Origin: Poecilobothrus nobilitatus
Taxonomy: Eukaryota > Arthropoda > Insecta > Diptera > Dolichopodidae
NCBI GenBank assembly: GCA_947095535.1
Contig: OX352773.1
Location: forward strand, 129,472,830 to 129,536,829
DNA length: 64,000 nt
Direction of reading: 5' to 3'
Shown: positions 45,191 through 55,261 of the stretch, one piece after another
Numbering within the stretch: the first letter of the stretch is position 1
Layout of the letters: each line of letters begins with the position of its first letter
Notes under the pieces: model-generated
What the model was told of the DNA's origin: nothing
What the model saw: only the letters and a program-made list of their open reading frames with translations
Database searches by the model: none
Program-made: the position numbers and the translations under genes

Positions 45191-45769
45191 CTTAATAAAC
45201 TATCTAAAAATTTCATTTTTACATCAGCACCATTAAAAAAATGTAGAAATCACTTACTTGTAATAGAAAAAAACATAAAACAAATCTAAACACATACAAT
45301 TAAAAATGTTAGGTACAGTTTATTAATTTTTTCTCGCCGTTTTTTCGTGGCGGTAATTTTTGACAGTTTTTTAATCATTGAGAAAAAATGGTCCAAGCTA
45401 AAAACACATTCATGGCAAAAGTTCGTGCCGATATCTCAAAAATTGTTTGAAACAAACACCAACCGCTACGACATTTTTTTTTTGTTACATTTAAAACAAT
45501 CCCAATAATCGAAATAATTTTAATATTTGTTAAAATTTTCCAGACTCTCTATTTTTCTTTAGTTTAAAAAAAAAATTTTTATGTCGATAAAAACAGTTGT
45601 TTTCGCCGCGAAATTACTTTAATTACCAAAACTACTTTCAAGTCTTTTGCGTTTATTTTTCTTTTGCTTGGAAAAAATTTGCTGAATTTATTTTGTTTAA
45701 ATGTACTTTAGAAGAGGTCTTTGGTATATTTAATATAATAGGTCTTTGGTATATTATATAAGATATAGA
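45191..45769. other. Polinton spacer before the inserted LINE, no gene
   Basis: AT-rich with no recognisable gene. GGTCTTTGGTATATT occurs twice just before the LINE (about 45716 and 45742). The expected N-terminal half of the capsid gene is not here. Confidence 0.4.
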
Positions 45770-48700
45770 TAGATAAGAATGCAAACTGGCAAAAGTTCTC
45801 AGAGCAACTAGATTTCTTTCTAGATTTTAGACCACAATCTGAAAATTTTAATAAAGAAGTCGCTATACTAACTAAAAGTATAAGATTTGCGGCTAGTCAG
45901 TCAATGTCAACAGCGAAAACTGGCCCAAAGCCACAACCCCCATGGTTCAACAGAAATATTCAAAAACTAATCGAAATTCGTGACATACTTTGGAGAAATT
46001 TTAGGAGAGATCCAGTTAGAGAAAGGTTAATACAGGTACGCAGAGCGAATGCCATATTAAAAAAAGAAATTAAGGTAGCAAGGACAAAATCCTGGCAAAA
46101 TTTCGCGGACAGTATAAGAGGAGTAAATGGAAATTATTGGGAAAAAGCTATGAGAGTGATTGGAAAGAAAAATACGGGTATACTAGCAATTAAACATCAG
46201 CAGGATGGTGACTTAATCACAAATTCTGAACAAAACGCGAACTTTTTTGTTAATAGATGCTCGAAATACTCAGAAGACAACATTTACACTCCTGAATTTC
46301 AATTAGAAAAAGTAAACTTTGCTCTTCCAAACTGTATTGCTCATTACAACACTCTTGATGAGGCGATCACTTTGAACGAAATTGAAAGTACTCTAGCTAG
46401 GTTTAAAGGCACAACGCCGGGTTTAGATGGAGTTTCTTATAGTATGCTTAAGCATACTACACCTAACTTCAAAAAGCGATTGCTAGATCTCTATAATAAA
46501 ATATACATCTCGGGAATTTTTCCACAAGCATGGAAAACAGCGGAGATAGTACCCATACCAAAAGGGCATGGAGATCCAAATAATCCTGAAAATTATAGGT
46601 TTATATCATTGCTTGCTACCATGTCAAAGTTATTTGAAAAGATTCTTGGGAACAGACTGAGTTGGTTCCTAGAAAGCAATTTGTCGAGTAAAATACATGG
46701 GTTCAGACCAAACAGAAGTACACAAACAATGTTACAAACCCTAGAATTTGAGATGACAATGGCACTGCAAAACAAAGAACATGCCACAATTATATCTTGC
46801 GATATAGAAAAAGCTTTCGACAAAATCGTCAGACACAAGATACTAGAGCAGCTAGTCAAATGGAAAATAGGTACGAAATTTATAAAAACTATTGAGAGCT
46901 ATTTAACTAACAGAAAAATTGTAGTCAAAATTAATGGGAAGCTGTCTAAAATCCAAAATCTGTCTAATGGAATTCCACAAGGATCTCCACTATCTGTACA
47001 TTTATTCAATACTTTCATCTCCACTCTACCCAATACATTAAAAGAGATTAAAGGACTCAGGTATCTAATATACGCTGACAATATTCTTATATATAGTGCA
47101 GGGAAAGATAACGAAATTAACAACAAAGTACAGGTTGGTTTAAACAGATTGAAAATCTGGGCGGATTCAAATGGTGTTAACTTGCCCTTGGATAAAATGG
47201 AAGCGATACACATATGTAGAAGAAGAAGTTGCAATACAGGGTTATTGAGATATAACAATTCAGAAATTCAAATAGTTAAAGAAATCACAGTATTAGGTCT
47301 CACCTTTACAAAAACTATGAAATATGAACCACATATTAATAAGCTGATAAAAAAATTAAAAAAGACGAACAACCTCTTAAAACTGATTTGTAGAAACAAG
47401 TGTGGGCCTCCGATCAAAATTGCTCTAGAAATAGCAAGAGCTTTACAAATTGGCAAAATAGATTACGCTATAACAATCTATGGGTATTGTAGCCAGGCCA
47501 GTATACAAAAAATACAGAGACAACTAAATCAAACAATCAGAATTGCGTTAGGAGCGCTAAGAACGACAAATGTGGATAGTTTACAGATAGAATCAGGCTT
47601 TCCAACCTTTGAAGAAAGGCGCGATCTGAAGGCAGCTAGCTTCATACACAAGCAATATAGTGTGCTGAACCAACCTCTAAACAAATTAGTAAGTGCCTTG
47701 ATTGGAAATAAAATAGAGTCACCCAAAATATCAGCCTTAACAAAAGCTAAAGACTATTCGCACGCGCACCATATTCTGTTCGAAAAACCTCTGCCAAACG
47801 CTTACAATATAGCACCCTGGTTACAAAACATATATAAATACATAGATACTTCCATAGCAGAATACGAAAAGGAAACCACTGATTGCCAAACATATCGGAA
47901 ACTATTCCAAAGAATAAAAGATTTACATGCTAATGCATACAAAATATTCACCGATGCCACGAAATCAGATAAGGGTGTAGCACTAGCTATAGTTGATGAA
48001 GACAAGTTACTTATCAAGAAAATTTTGGCAGAAGAAACCGAGATCTATAACGCCGAAATAGTAGCACTATATGAAGCACTTACATACACCCTACACCTAA
48101 AAAAAGACTACATATTAATATGTACAGATAGTTTGAGTTCGCTTAATGCAATTAAAAATATTAAAAATAAATAACCAATAATAAACAACATTAGGAGCAT
48201 GCTGTTATTGTCAAACAAATCAATAAAATTGGTTTGGACTCCAAGCCACTCTGTCATAACAGGTAACGAACTAGCTGATAAAGAAGCAAAATTAGCAGCA
48301 AAAAGTCCAGCTCCGTATGAACGTATTTATTTTCCAAATATTAAAACTAAAGAAATAGAGAAACACATTCTGCAAAATAGACAAGTAAAGTGGAACTCCT
48401 CCAATAGCTTCCTGAAATTTCACTGGCCGAATGCAACATCTCCAGTATACGAGATCAAAAACAGAGCAGTAGGAGTCAAAATAAGTAGAATTCGCTTAGG
48501 TCACACTCTCTACACCAAAAAAACATATTTTCTCCCAATCCAATCCACCCATATGCCCACACTGTGGAAATATTTTGACAATCAAACATATTTTAGTTGA
48601 CTGTCCAGGGTCAAATAATTTTCTACAAAATAATTCAATAAACTTAAATGAAATACTGAGCCCGAAGTCTGAGAATATTGATAGATTAGAAAAAATTTTT

Positions 48701-49024
48701 AAACATTATAATATGTGGAACTTAATATAATAAAGCATATAAAATAAAAAATAGAAAAATATAAAGCTAATAAGTTAAACACTATATTTCATAAATTTTT
48801 AAGAAAACAAAATCTGTTGATTATAATATGCTTAACCTTATTAAAATTCTAAAACTTAAATAATTTTGTAAGTAAATTTTTGTAAATAACTTGTAATTAC
48901 CATGTAAATATTGTATGTATATTAGATTTAATCTCTATCAAGCCCATAATGGCCATAGCAGCCGAGGGCTGTACTAATGTTATAGTAATTTATTATATAA
49001 TATTAGAATAAATAAATAAATAAA
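45770..49024 (+). mobile_element. 5'-truncated LINE with RT and RNase H, inserted in the Polinton
   Basis: Starts within the linker after the endonuclease (NANWQKFSEQLDFFLDFRP), so the endonuclease and ORF1 are missing, the usual result of incomplete target-primed reverse transcription. It ends with AATAAATAAATAAATAAAAA (49005-49024). The 3' untranslated region contains GGCCATAGCAGCCGAGGGCT. RT followed by RNase H places it in the I/LOA-type group. No target duplication could be fixed. Confidence 0.85.
45780..48731 (+). pseudogene. LINE ORF2: reverse transcriptase, RNase H, Cys-rich tail
   Basis: RT motifs: TTPGLDGVSYSMLKH (about 46411), NYRFISLLATMSKLFEKIL (46591), HGFRPNRSTQTML, ISCDIEKAFDKIVRHKIL (46792), SNGIPQGSPLS (46963) and YADN (about 47070). 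The catalytic YADD is changed to YADN, which should abolish polymerase activity. RNase H: IFTDATKSDKGVALAIVD (47946), YNAEIVALYEAL, ICTDSLSSLNAIK. One in-frame TAA at 48172-48174; the frame then continues through WTPSHSVITGNELADKEAKL (48238). A frameshift near 48535 moves the tail (CPHCGNILTIKHILVDCPG) to another frame that ends at 48731. Confidence 0.85.
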
Positions 49025-49106
49025 AAGATTCATGTCTCTGATAATGTAATTTCATAAATTTTCGGGGCCTTTTTTTTGTGTGGGTCGTTTTCGACAGCTT
49101 TTTAAT
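49025..49106. other. Polinton sequence resuming after the LINE
   Basis: Short AT-rich stretch after the LINE tail containing TTTCGGGGCCTTTTTTTTG and GGTCGTTTTCGACAG, which resembles 45336-45372 (CGCCGTTTTTTCGTGG…TTTTTGACAG) on the other side of the LINE. Confidence 0.35.
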
Positions 49107-49281
49107 TTAATGGTCTAATAATAAATTAGTACAAAATTATGAATCTATTGTGAGAGAAGGCTTCTAAAATGATATTTCCTATGTTATTTTTTCTGTTTTT
49201 TTTAAGAAAAATATCCATTTCTATAATATTTAGTAAGTTTCTGATTTCTGTTATGAAATATAATTAGCTAAGTCTGCCGAA
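49107..49281. repeat. 175-bp direct duplication, copy 1 (ATPase 3' tail)
   Basis: Starts TTAATGGTCTAATAATAAAT and ends AGTCTGCCGAA. It matches 49631-49807, whose right end holds the last codons of the ATPase gene. Between the copies lie about 350 bp of AT-rich sequence with no gene. Confidence 0.9.
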
Positions 49282-49630
49282 TTTTATATTAATAAAAAAA
49301 ATTCGAATATTTTATGTTATATCAAAAATTCAGCTTAAAAAATCAAAATTCCAACCTAAATTAAAAAGTAAAAGTTTGTGTCTCTGATAAGACTTTTAGT
49401 CGAAGATTTATGTCTCTGATAATAAAATTTTAAATTATTAAATAAATATACAGAAATATCATCATTGCCAATTTAGTTTATATTCAGTGTGAGTGGTTTA
49501 TTATAGATCTGGCCAACATCTTGTGTGTATAATATTGTGTATATTATCAGAAATTCAATCATTAATTTCTGGTATTATATTATCTGATCTGATTAATAAA
49601 TATTATTTTTTTCCATTGCTAACAATTTTA

Positions 49631-49807
49631 TTAATGGTCTAATAATAAATTAGTACAAAATTATGAATCTTTTGTGAGAGAAGGCTTCTAAAATGATATT
49701 TTCTATGCAATTTTTTTCTTTTTTTTTTTAAGAAAAATATCCGTTTCTATAATATTTGGTAAGTTTCTGACATCTGTTATGAAATATAATTACTTAAGTC
49801 TGCCGAA
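49631..49807. repeat. 177-bp direct duplication, copy 2
   Basis: Matches 49107-49281 with few differences. The right end overlaps the ATPase stop codon and last four codons. Confidence 0.9.
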
Positions 49808-50351
49808 ATATGTCATTAACGTCTTTAGTGAGATCTATTAATATATAGCCGTATGGGAGTGACGTCACATCATTATATACTTTTTTAAAGGCTTTGATTT
49901 GATTGGCATATATTTGGCGAGCTAGAGGTAATATCTGCGATTTATCTCTTGGATTTTTGAAAAGTACTAGATATTTACAGTTAAGGGAAATATCTCTTGA
50001 AAATTTACCCTGGTGAAAAACATTTTGTGTTACAAATATTACTGATAAATTTCTATGATGTGATCCTCTAGTAAATAAATCCCATACATACTTATCATGA
50101 GAATTTAACATCCTATCATCGATAATAATTAACAAAGGTTTTTGATTATCATTAAAATCTGGAATAGTATTACTATATTCTACATCTTTGATATATTTTG
50201 GAACGGCATTTTTGTCTGGATTACACCAAATAATTCTATTAATATGTGGTAGTATATTTTCTTTTTTATATTTTATTAAATTATGAATAAAAGTGGTTTT
50301 ACCACAGCATGATGGCCCTGCAACCATCATAGTAAATCAGTGAAACAGCAT
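49794..50351 (-). pseudogene. atp: Polinton packaging ATPase (FtsK/HerA type), one stop near the start
   Basis: Motor predicted to package DNA into capsids. Walker A is GPSCCGKT (about 50295-50320) and Walker B is LLIIIDD (about 50115-50140); further conserved blocks are RGSHHRNLSVIFVTQN (sensor region with Q) and PYGYILIDL. The likely start is ATG 50349-50351, giving MLFH then an in-frame TGA (50337-50339) before FTMMVAGPS; Polinton ATPases usually read H-P-F-T here, so the stop replaces one codon. Reinitiation at ATG 50328 or 50325 would leave the whole ATPase core. The rest of the frame is intact to TAA 49794-49796. Confidence 0.85.
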
Positions 50352-50466
50352 ATTTGTATTAGTTAAAAAATTTGTACATTGGTAACCTATATTTATACGA
50401 AAAGCTCTTTTTCCGAAGTGAATATAAATGTAATGTAAAATGTACATTCTTCCCTAAACCTTCAAC

Positions 50467-50879
50467 ATGGATAATCAAATTTTCGTAGTTGATCTACAAT
50501 TTTTAAAAGGATATGAAAAGCAATATTTCCTAAAAGAACTGGCTATACTAAAAAAAGGAAGTTTAATTCCTACTGTATATCACTTCAAACCACCATACCC
50601 TGCATAAGAACTTAGTCCAGAGGGAAATTATAATAGCCAGTATTGCGAAAATAAAATAAATGGACTTAAATGGAATAACGGTTTAATTGAATATTTAGAC
50701 ATAAAACCTATATTAAAATGCTGTTTAGAATCAGCTGAAAAAATTTATGTTAAAAGAGAGCAAAAAAATATTTTCTTGAAAAGTACATTGACAGTGTTAA
50801 AATAGAAGATCTAAGCAGAGACTTACCGTCATTATCAAAGATTGAAAATTTACAAACACCACTTTCAGATGTGCTGTAA
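50467..50879 (+). pseudogene. Polinton small ORF with one stop and one frameshift
   Basis: From ATG 50467: DNQIFVVDLQFLKGYEKQYF, LKELAILKKGSLIPTVYHFK, PPYPA, in-frame TAA (about 50605), then NKINGLKWNNGLIEYLD. A frameshift near 50765 moves the end to KYFLEKYIDSVKIEDLSRDL and LQTPLSDVL, stop at 50877-50879. The block 'V-D-x-Q…F-x-K-E-L-A…F-K-P-P…GLKW' recurs in ORFs of insect Polinton-like elements as far as I recall, but its function is unknown. Confidence 0.55.
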
Positions 50880-51129
50880 AAAATTGTTTTAATGTCTATA
50901 TGCATCTCTTAAAAGAAAAAATATTAAATTAAGATTTTTCAAATTTATATACAGACAGACGTATATAATCAAAGACGTATAGAAAAATTGGATTTCACTA
51001 TTTCTGCAATCTTAACATGATCATCGTAAAAAATTTTTCAACTCAGATTGCTATAAAATTGTAAAATATTTCTAGTTAAATAAAAAATTTTTGAACATGT
51101 AAATAAATCTGTTTTATTTTTATATTCTT

Positions 51130-51216
51130 GTTTTCAAAATAGGTACTAAATGCAATTAACCTGATTATTACTAAATGCAATTAACCATGATATAGGTACT
51201 AAATGCAATTAACCTG
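51130..51216. repeat. Three copies of an 18-bp word inside the right Polinton end
   Basis: TACTAAATGCAATTAACC occurs at about 51144, 51168 and 51197, two of the copies preceded by TAGG. It lies just inside the right inverted repeat and has no counterpart on the left. Confidence 0.8.
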
Positions 51217-51232
51217 AATAACCTTATTATTT

Positions 51233-51731
51233 TCATATGCGCTTATTACTTAAACCAAGTATACATCAATAAGTAAACAAGTACCACGTTAAATATTTTT
51301 TTGATTTCCTGTTTTTTTTTTTCTCCTTTTTATTCATATTTTTTTTCAACATTCTTACATAACAATTAATTATGAATTTTCCTTCCTCTACTTTAAAAAA
51401 AAAAAAAAAAAAGTAAGAAAAAAAAACAAGAAATAAATGCAAACATATCAAAAATGCAAGCAAAAACATCTCATAATTGCAAGCAAAAACATCTCATAAT
51501 TGCAAGCAAAAATAAGAAGCAATTTTTTCTTACTATTTCCATGTGTACCTATTACTTAAAACAAGTATACAATCTTTATAAACAACTGGGCCTGTCTGGC
51601 GGCCGCCGCCACCTGTCTGACCTATTTTTATGAAATTAACCTACTTCCTGTCTGACCTAATTACGGTTTGACCTACTTCCGGGGGACCTTGACCTACTGA
51701 CCTGTCTGGCTCAGGTGCCTACCTATCTACT
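51233..51731 (-). repeat. Polinton right terminal inverted repeat
   Basis: Reverse complement of 35539-36014, ending CCTACCTATCTACT. It includes a tandem duplication of about 24 bp (TTGCAAGCAAAAACATCTCA…, 51454-51515) that the left repeat lacks, which accounts for part of the length difference. Confidence 0.93.
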
Positions 51732-51737
51732 AACCTC
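51732..51737. repeat. Polinton target-site duplication AACCTC, right
   Basis: Exact copy of 35533-35538. Confidence 0.92.
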
Positions 51738-52540
51738 TTTTGTTTTGAAGCCTATATCTTTGTGGTATCTAAGGTAAAGATTATACAAATCTTTGAAGAA
51801 GATGGTAGGCCCTCATTGTGGATGAGAACAGATAAATGAGTTCTTGTTTTACCCTCTATAATGCGATTATATGAATCGTTATGTAAATCATTTTCTCTTT
51901 TCTTCTATAAATTCTTAAAGTAGAAAAACACAAATATGTATATATTCAGAAGAGACCACATTTTTATGAAAGCATGCTATTATAAAGAACAAGTTTTTTA
52001 TTTTCATTTCCTCTAAATGCAAAATTTCTTTCTTTTCAATTTTAAAGATGCTCTGTAGATTTAAAAATAAAAATATTTCTTCTGTTTTTTATTTTCATAT
52101 AAGAAATTTTATTACTACTTTTATATCTGGGCCCAGTATTTAAACAACTTATACAACCTACATATAATTTTGTTTATTAAGGGCCGACCTACTTTAAATT
52201 GCTTAACACTTGACTTGCTACTATACAACTATTTGGAACTTATAAGTTAAAAAGCCATAAATACAACCTAACTTAAAACCTCAATCAAAACAAATTTTTG
52301 GCTTATAGTAACCAAGATACATAAAATCAATTGTTCAGTTCATTAATCCTGCCTGATAACTAACACAATATCAACAACCTTCACTTCCAACTGTAAAACT
52401 AGTTGGAACTTATAAGTTAACAATCCACACATACAACCTAATTTAAAACCTAAACCAAAACAAGTTCTTGACCTACTAAGCGATTAAACCCATCACTCAA
52501 AATGTAGGTCAGCAAGTCGTGCGATATGGGTTAATTTTTT
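51738..52540. other. Flank of the Polinton; LINE 5' remnant then AT-rich DNA
   Basis: The first 100 bp carry a minus-strand open frame (DLYNLYLRYHKDIGFKTKEV) that joins in frame with 35465-35532 when the Polinton and one AACCTC are removed, so they belong to the interrupted LINE. Further right, GGAACTTATAAGTTAA plus about 55 bp occurs twice (about 52234-52300 and 52405-52470). No other gene. Confidence 0.5.
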
Positions 52541-53123
52541 TCCCATCCCATCCAAAGGTTACCTACTCGTAGCCACCGATCTCGAAATGTGTTTCGTTCG
52601 AAAAGATGATTTTTTTTTGAAAAATCGTCGTTTTGTTCCATTATCCTATTGGCAAAGTCCCGATGCATGGAATGATCTTGTGGCAGCAATTCTTGTGTCA
52701 ATTAAACTTTGTAGGCCTGCAACGCTAAATCTTTGTGCATAATACGCCATACAGTTGACTCAGAAATTCCCAATTGTTGTGAATGTCGGGAAATTGACAT
52801 GGTGGGGTCAGCTATAACACTATCACTCACAGCCCCAATATTTTCTTGTGAACCACCGGCACCAGTATACTGATGTCTTTCTCGATCTTGTACTGCACCA
52901 GTTTCTTAAAATTTCCGCACAATATTACCAATTTGTTACTCAGTTGGACGATTATGTCGTTCATAAACATCCTACAGAACTACCATTTTCATGTATACGA
53001 CTCCATTTTTATAAATGGCTAACTTTCAATTGTTAAAATGACATATATTATGGGTGCGTTCAATGTTTGAAGCGTGTTAAACGGGCGCCTACTTTTGAAA
53101 ACTCAATTTGAAAGACCCTTTTT
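52541..53123 (-). pseudogene. Second mariner/Tc1-type transposase fragment
   Basis: On the minus strand from about 53012: RPTE…IGNIVRKF, ETGAVQDRERHQYTG, GAVSDSVIADPTMSISRHS, QQLGISESTVWRIMHKDLAL, TQELLPQDHSMHRDF and a stop-riddled continuation. It matches the fragment in PolB block for block (GSVLDNRGN, TSIRHRPQQL, HRDLHLKAYK), so both belong to one family but are different copies. The 5' end (GGTCTTTCAAATTGAG, about 53105-53120) looks like a terminal repeat. Frameshifts and stops; catalytic DDE region absent or unreadable. Confidence 0.75.
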
Positions 53124-53652
53124 AAATAACTATATAATAAATTTTAAAAATAAAAACAATTTTTTTTAAAAAATTGTAATTATATATTGTACCTACTTAT
53201 CAGAAATTATTAACTACATATTATGTATAAATAAATCTACTTTTGTATATATTATAAAAAAAATATATATAAAAAGCAAAAAGAATGTACATATAAAATT
53301 TATGTTTAGAACAAAATAAAAATGAAAAGTAAACCAATTATAAAAATACATGTACTTATATTATATAAAACAAAAAATATGTAGTTGCGATAAATTGAGA
53401 TATAAGAAGACCAATTAAAATATAATATGTATATATATATCTGTGCACATATATATGAATTAAAAATGTGATTTGCCGAAAATTGGCAAACCAATAAAAA
53501 ATTAAATATAGTTTTTTCCGGTCAACTTAACATTTTTTCAGGCCAACTTAACGTTTTTTAATTTCAAATGCATTTTTATTCAAACAAAATTAACATTTTT
53601 TAAAATCAAAATACAGATTTTTTGTTTAAACTTACATTTTTTAAATTTCAAA
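53124..53652. other. AT-rich, no gene seen
   Basis: Near 53510-53660 several short phrases alternate CAACTTAACATTTTTT-type words (53523, 53545, 53590, 53630), a degenerate short repeat. Any 3' LTR of the neighbouring minus-strand errantivirus should lie here, but no LTR copy was recognised. Confidence 0.4.
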
Positions 53653-54595
53653 TTAACTTTTTAAAGTTTCGATTGTGATTTCGCGATTTGAAAACTGAAT
53701 TAAATAGTTTCCTTTAAGAATTTTTCGATTTGCGTTAATGTCTTTTAGATAAGTTAATTTTATGTTTTTAGTAATTATTATGCTTTTATCAACTTCTTCA
53801 ATAGTTTCTTCTAATTTTTTTACAATAAAGTTACAAGTATTTTTTTTGTAAAATATTATTGATACTCTTACTACATTTAATTTTTCTATTTCCTCGGTTG
53901 TAAGGATATCATGAGCTAGAATGCCTTGTTGACTGAGTATAATGTTATCCTTCATTTTTTAGGTGAAGTTAATTCGTTTAGGTGAGTTATAGTATATATA
54001 TATGTGTGCAGTGTGTATTCATAACTATTTAGTCTATCTATCATAAAATCACTTTGATTTATGAAGACCCTTAGTATTCTTCAACCTTAAGATTTGAGTG
54101 TTTATGTGGTTTTTAATTTTTTCTATAGCTTGAGACATTTGATCATTGATTATTATTTGTTTATTTGATTGGTCAATTAAGTTTTTGGAATTGTTGTCTA
54201 TGGTTTCTAAATGATTATAGATTTGATTCGCGTCTTCGGAATCCATTGTTCCTGCTACGAATTTCAGAGTATTCCCTACAAAATTTATTTGATCTCTTTT
54301 GAATCTATGGGTGTGTGATATAATAGTTCTTATATTGTATTTTAAAATTTCACTTTCCTTATGCAATAAATTAAGATTAGAATCGATCTCTTTGACAGTA
54401 TTGAAACTTGTTTCAATGGAATCACAAATATTATTAATTTCAGTTAAGACTATAATATGTAAAATTTTGGTATAACTATCAACGATTGGTCTTCCTTCTA
54501 ATTTTAGTATTGTAAACCCTTGTTCGGTGTATAATATTTAAGTCGTAAGCTTCGACAGTTAATCAGGTAATAGTGAACAGTAGCATTTTAATCAT
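53653..54595 (-). pseudogene. env: Env remnant of the old errantivirus
   Basis: From ATG 54593-54595 a hydrophobic start is followed by an early TGA and a frameshift near 54525. The readable part (54049-54366) has HRFKRDQINFVGNTLKFVAG, the cleavage-type and fusion-subunit start, then DSEDANQIYNHLETIDNN, matching the corresponding region of the intact element (GLINGLGTMIKTITGNMDAK, DAHNINEAI). A later piece (53653-53955) contains LAHDILTTEEIEKLN. The membrane anchor is not seen. Described as a decayed relic. Confidence 0.65.
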
Positions 54596-55261
54596 TTCTA
54601 AAAAAAAAGAAATTATTTAATTTAATGTGTATGACACATTTCTAAATATGATAAAGCTAGCAACAATTTTTTTTTTCTTTCTTTTTTCTTTTTTTGTTTT
54701 ATGAAAACGAATTTCATTAAAGGTTTAGAATATCATTTTGAAATTTTAGTTTATTCAATTTAAAATTACAGTACTTTTTATTTTCTTTATTTTTTTTTGT
54801 TTTTTAACCTACTTATTTATTAATGTAGGTCAAGATCAAGGTAGTGATGATGTGTATTATTAATAATTATTTAAGGTGATCAGCAAATTTAGTAGAAGTT
54901 TGAAATTGTTGTAAGATTGTAAAAGGTTTTATTTTATTTAAAAGGATTGAGTTATGTAATAATTCAGCTTGTGTAATTATATTTTCTTTTAATTGGGTTT
55001 GGTAGTACTTGGTGTTTCTGTTATTGCTTTTGTCATAAGTATAGTCGTTATGTTTTGAAAATTTTTGAAGTTTTTTTATATTTTGTGGTATTTATCGCTA
55101 TTTGTCTATTTTTCACAAGGTTTTTTAAAAGGGTACAATTTTGACTTCTATTGTTTTTTCTGTTCAGGCGTGGCTGTAAATGTCGTAAGGGGAAATTGAC
55201 ATGGGACGACATGGGAGTGAACCTACACTCCCTCAGTGTTTACAGCGTATTTTATACCCTC

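Larger units (their letters stand above)
35539..51731. mobile_element. Maverick/Polinton DNA transposon, 16.2 kb with nested insertions
   Basis: Terminal inverted repeats of about 0.48-0.50 kb start with AGTAGATAGGTAGGC and end with its complement, flanked by perfect 6-bp duplications. The gene set is that of Polintons: protein-primed PolB, retroviral-type integrase, adenain-like protease, double-jelly-roll major capsid protein, penton-like protein, a short basic capsid-associated protein and an FtsK/HerA-type packaging ATPase. PolB, integrase and the last small gene lie on the plus strand, the rest on the minus strand. Most genes carry stops or frameshifts. A mariner-type fragment (37949-38522) and a LINE (45770-49024) are inserted, so the uninterrupted element was about 12.4 kb, short for a Polinton. 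Confidence 0.95.

Noticed and set aside
46593..48017. Several 60-120 codon minus-strand ORFs
   Set aside because: Antisense shadows of the inserted LINE RT frame.
51266..51469. 67-codon minus-strand ORF in the right Polinton inverted repeat
   Set aside because: Low-complexity T-rich/A-rich translation within the inverted repeat; no equivalent in the left repeat.
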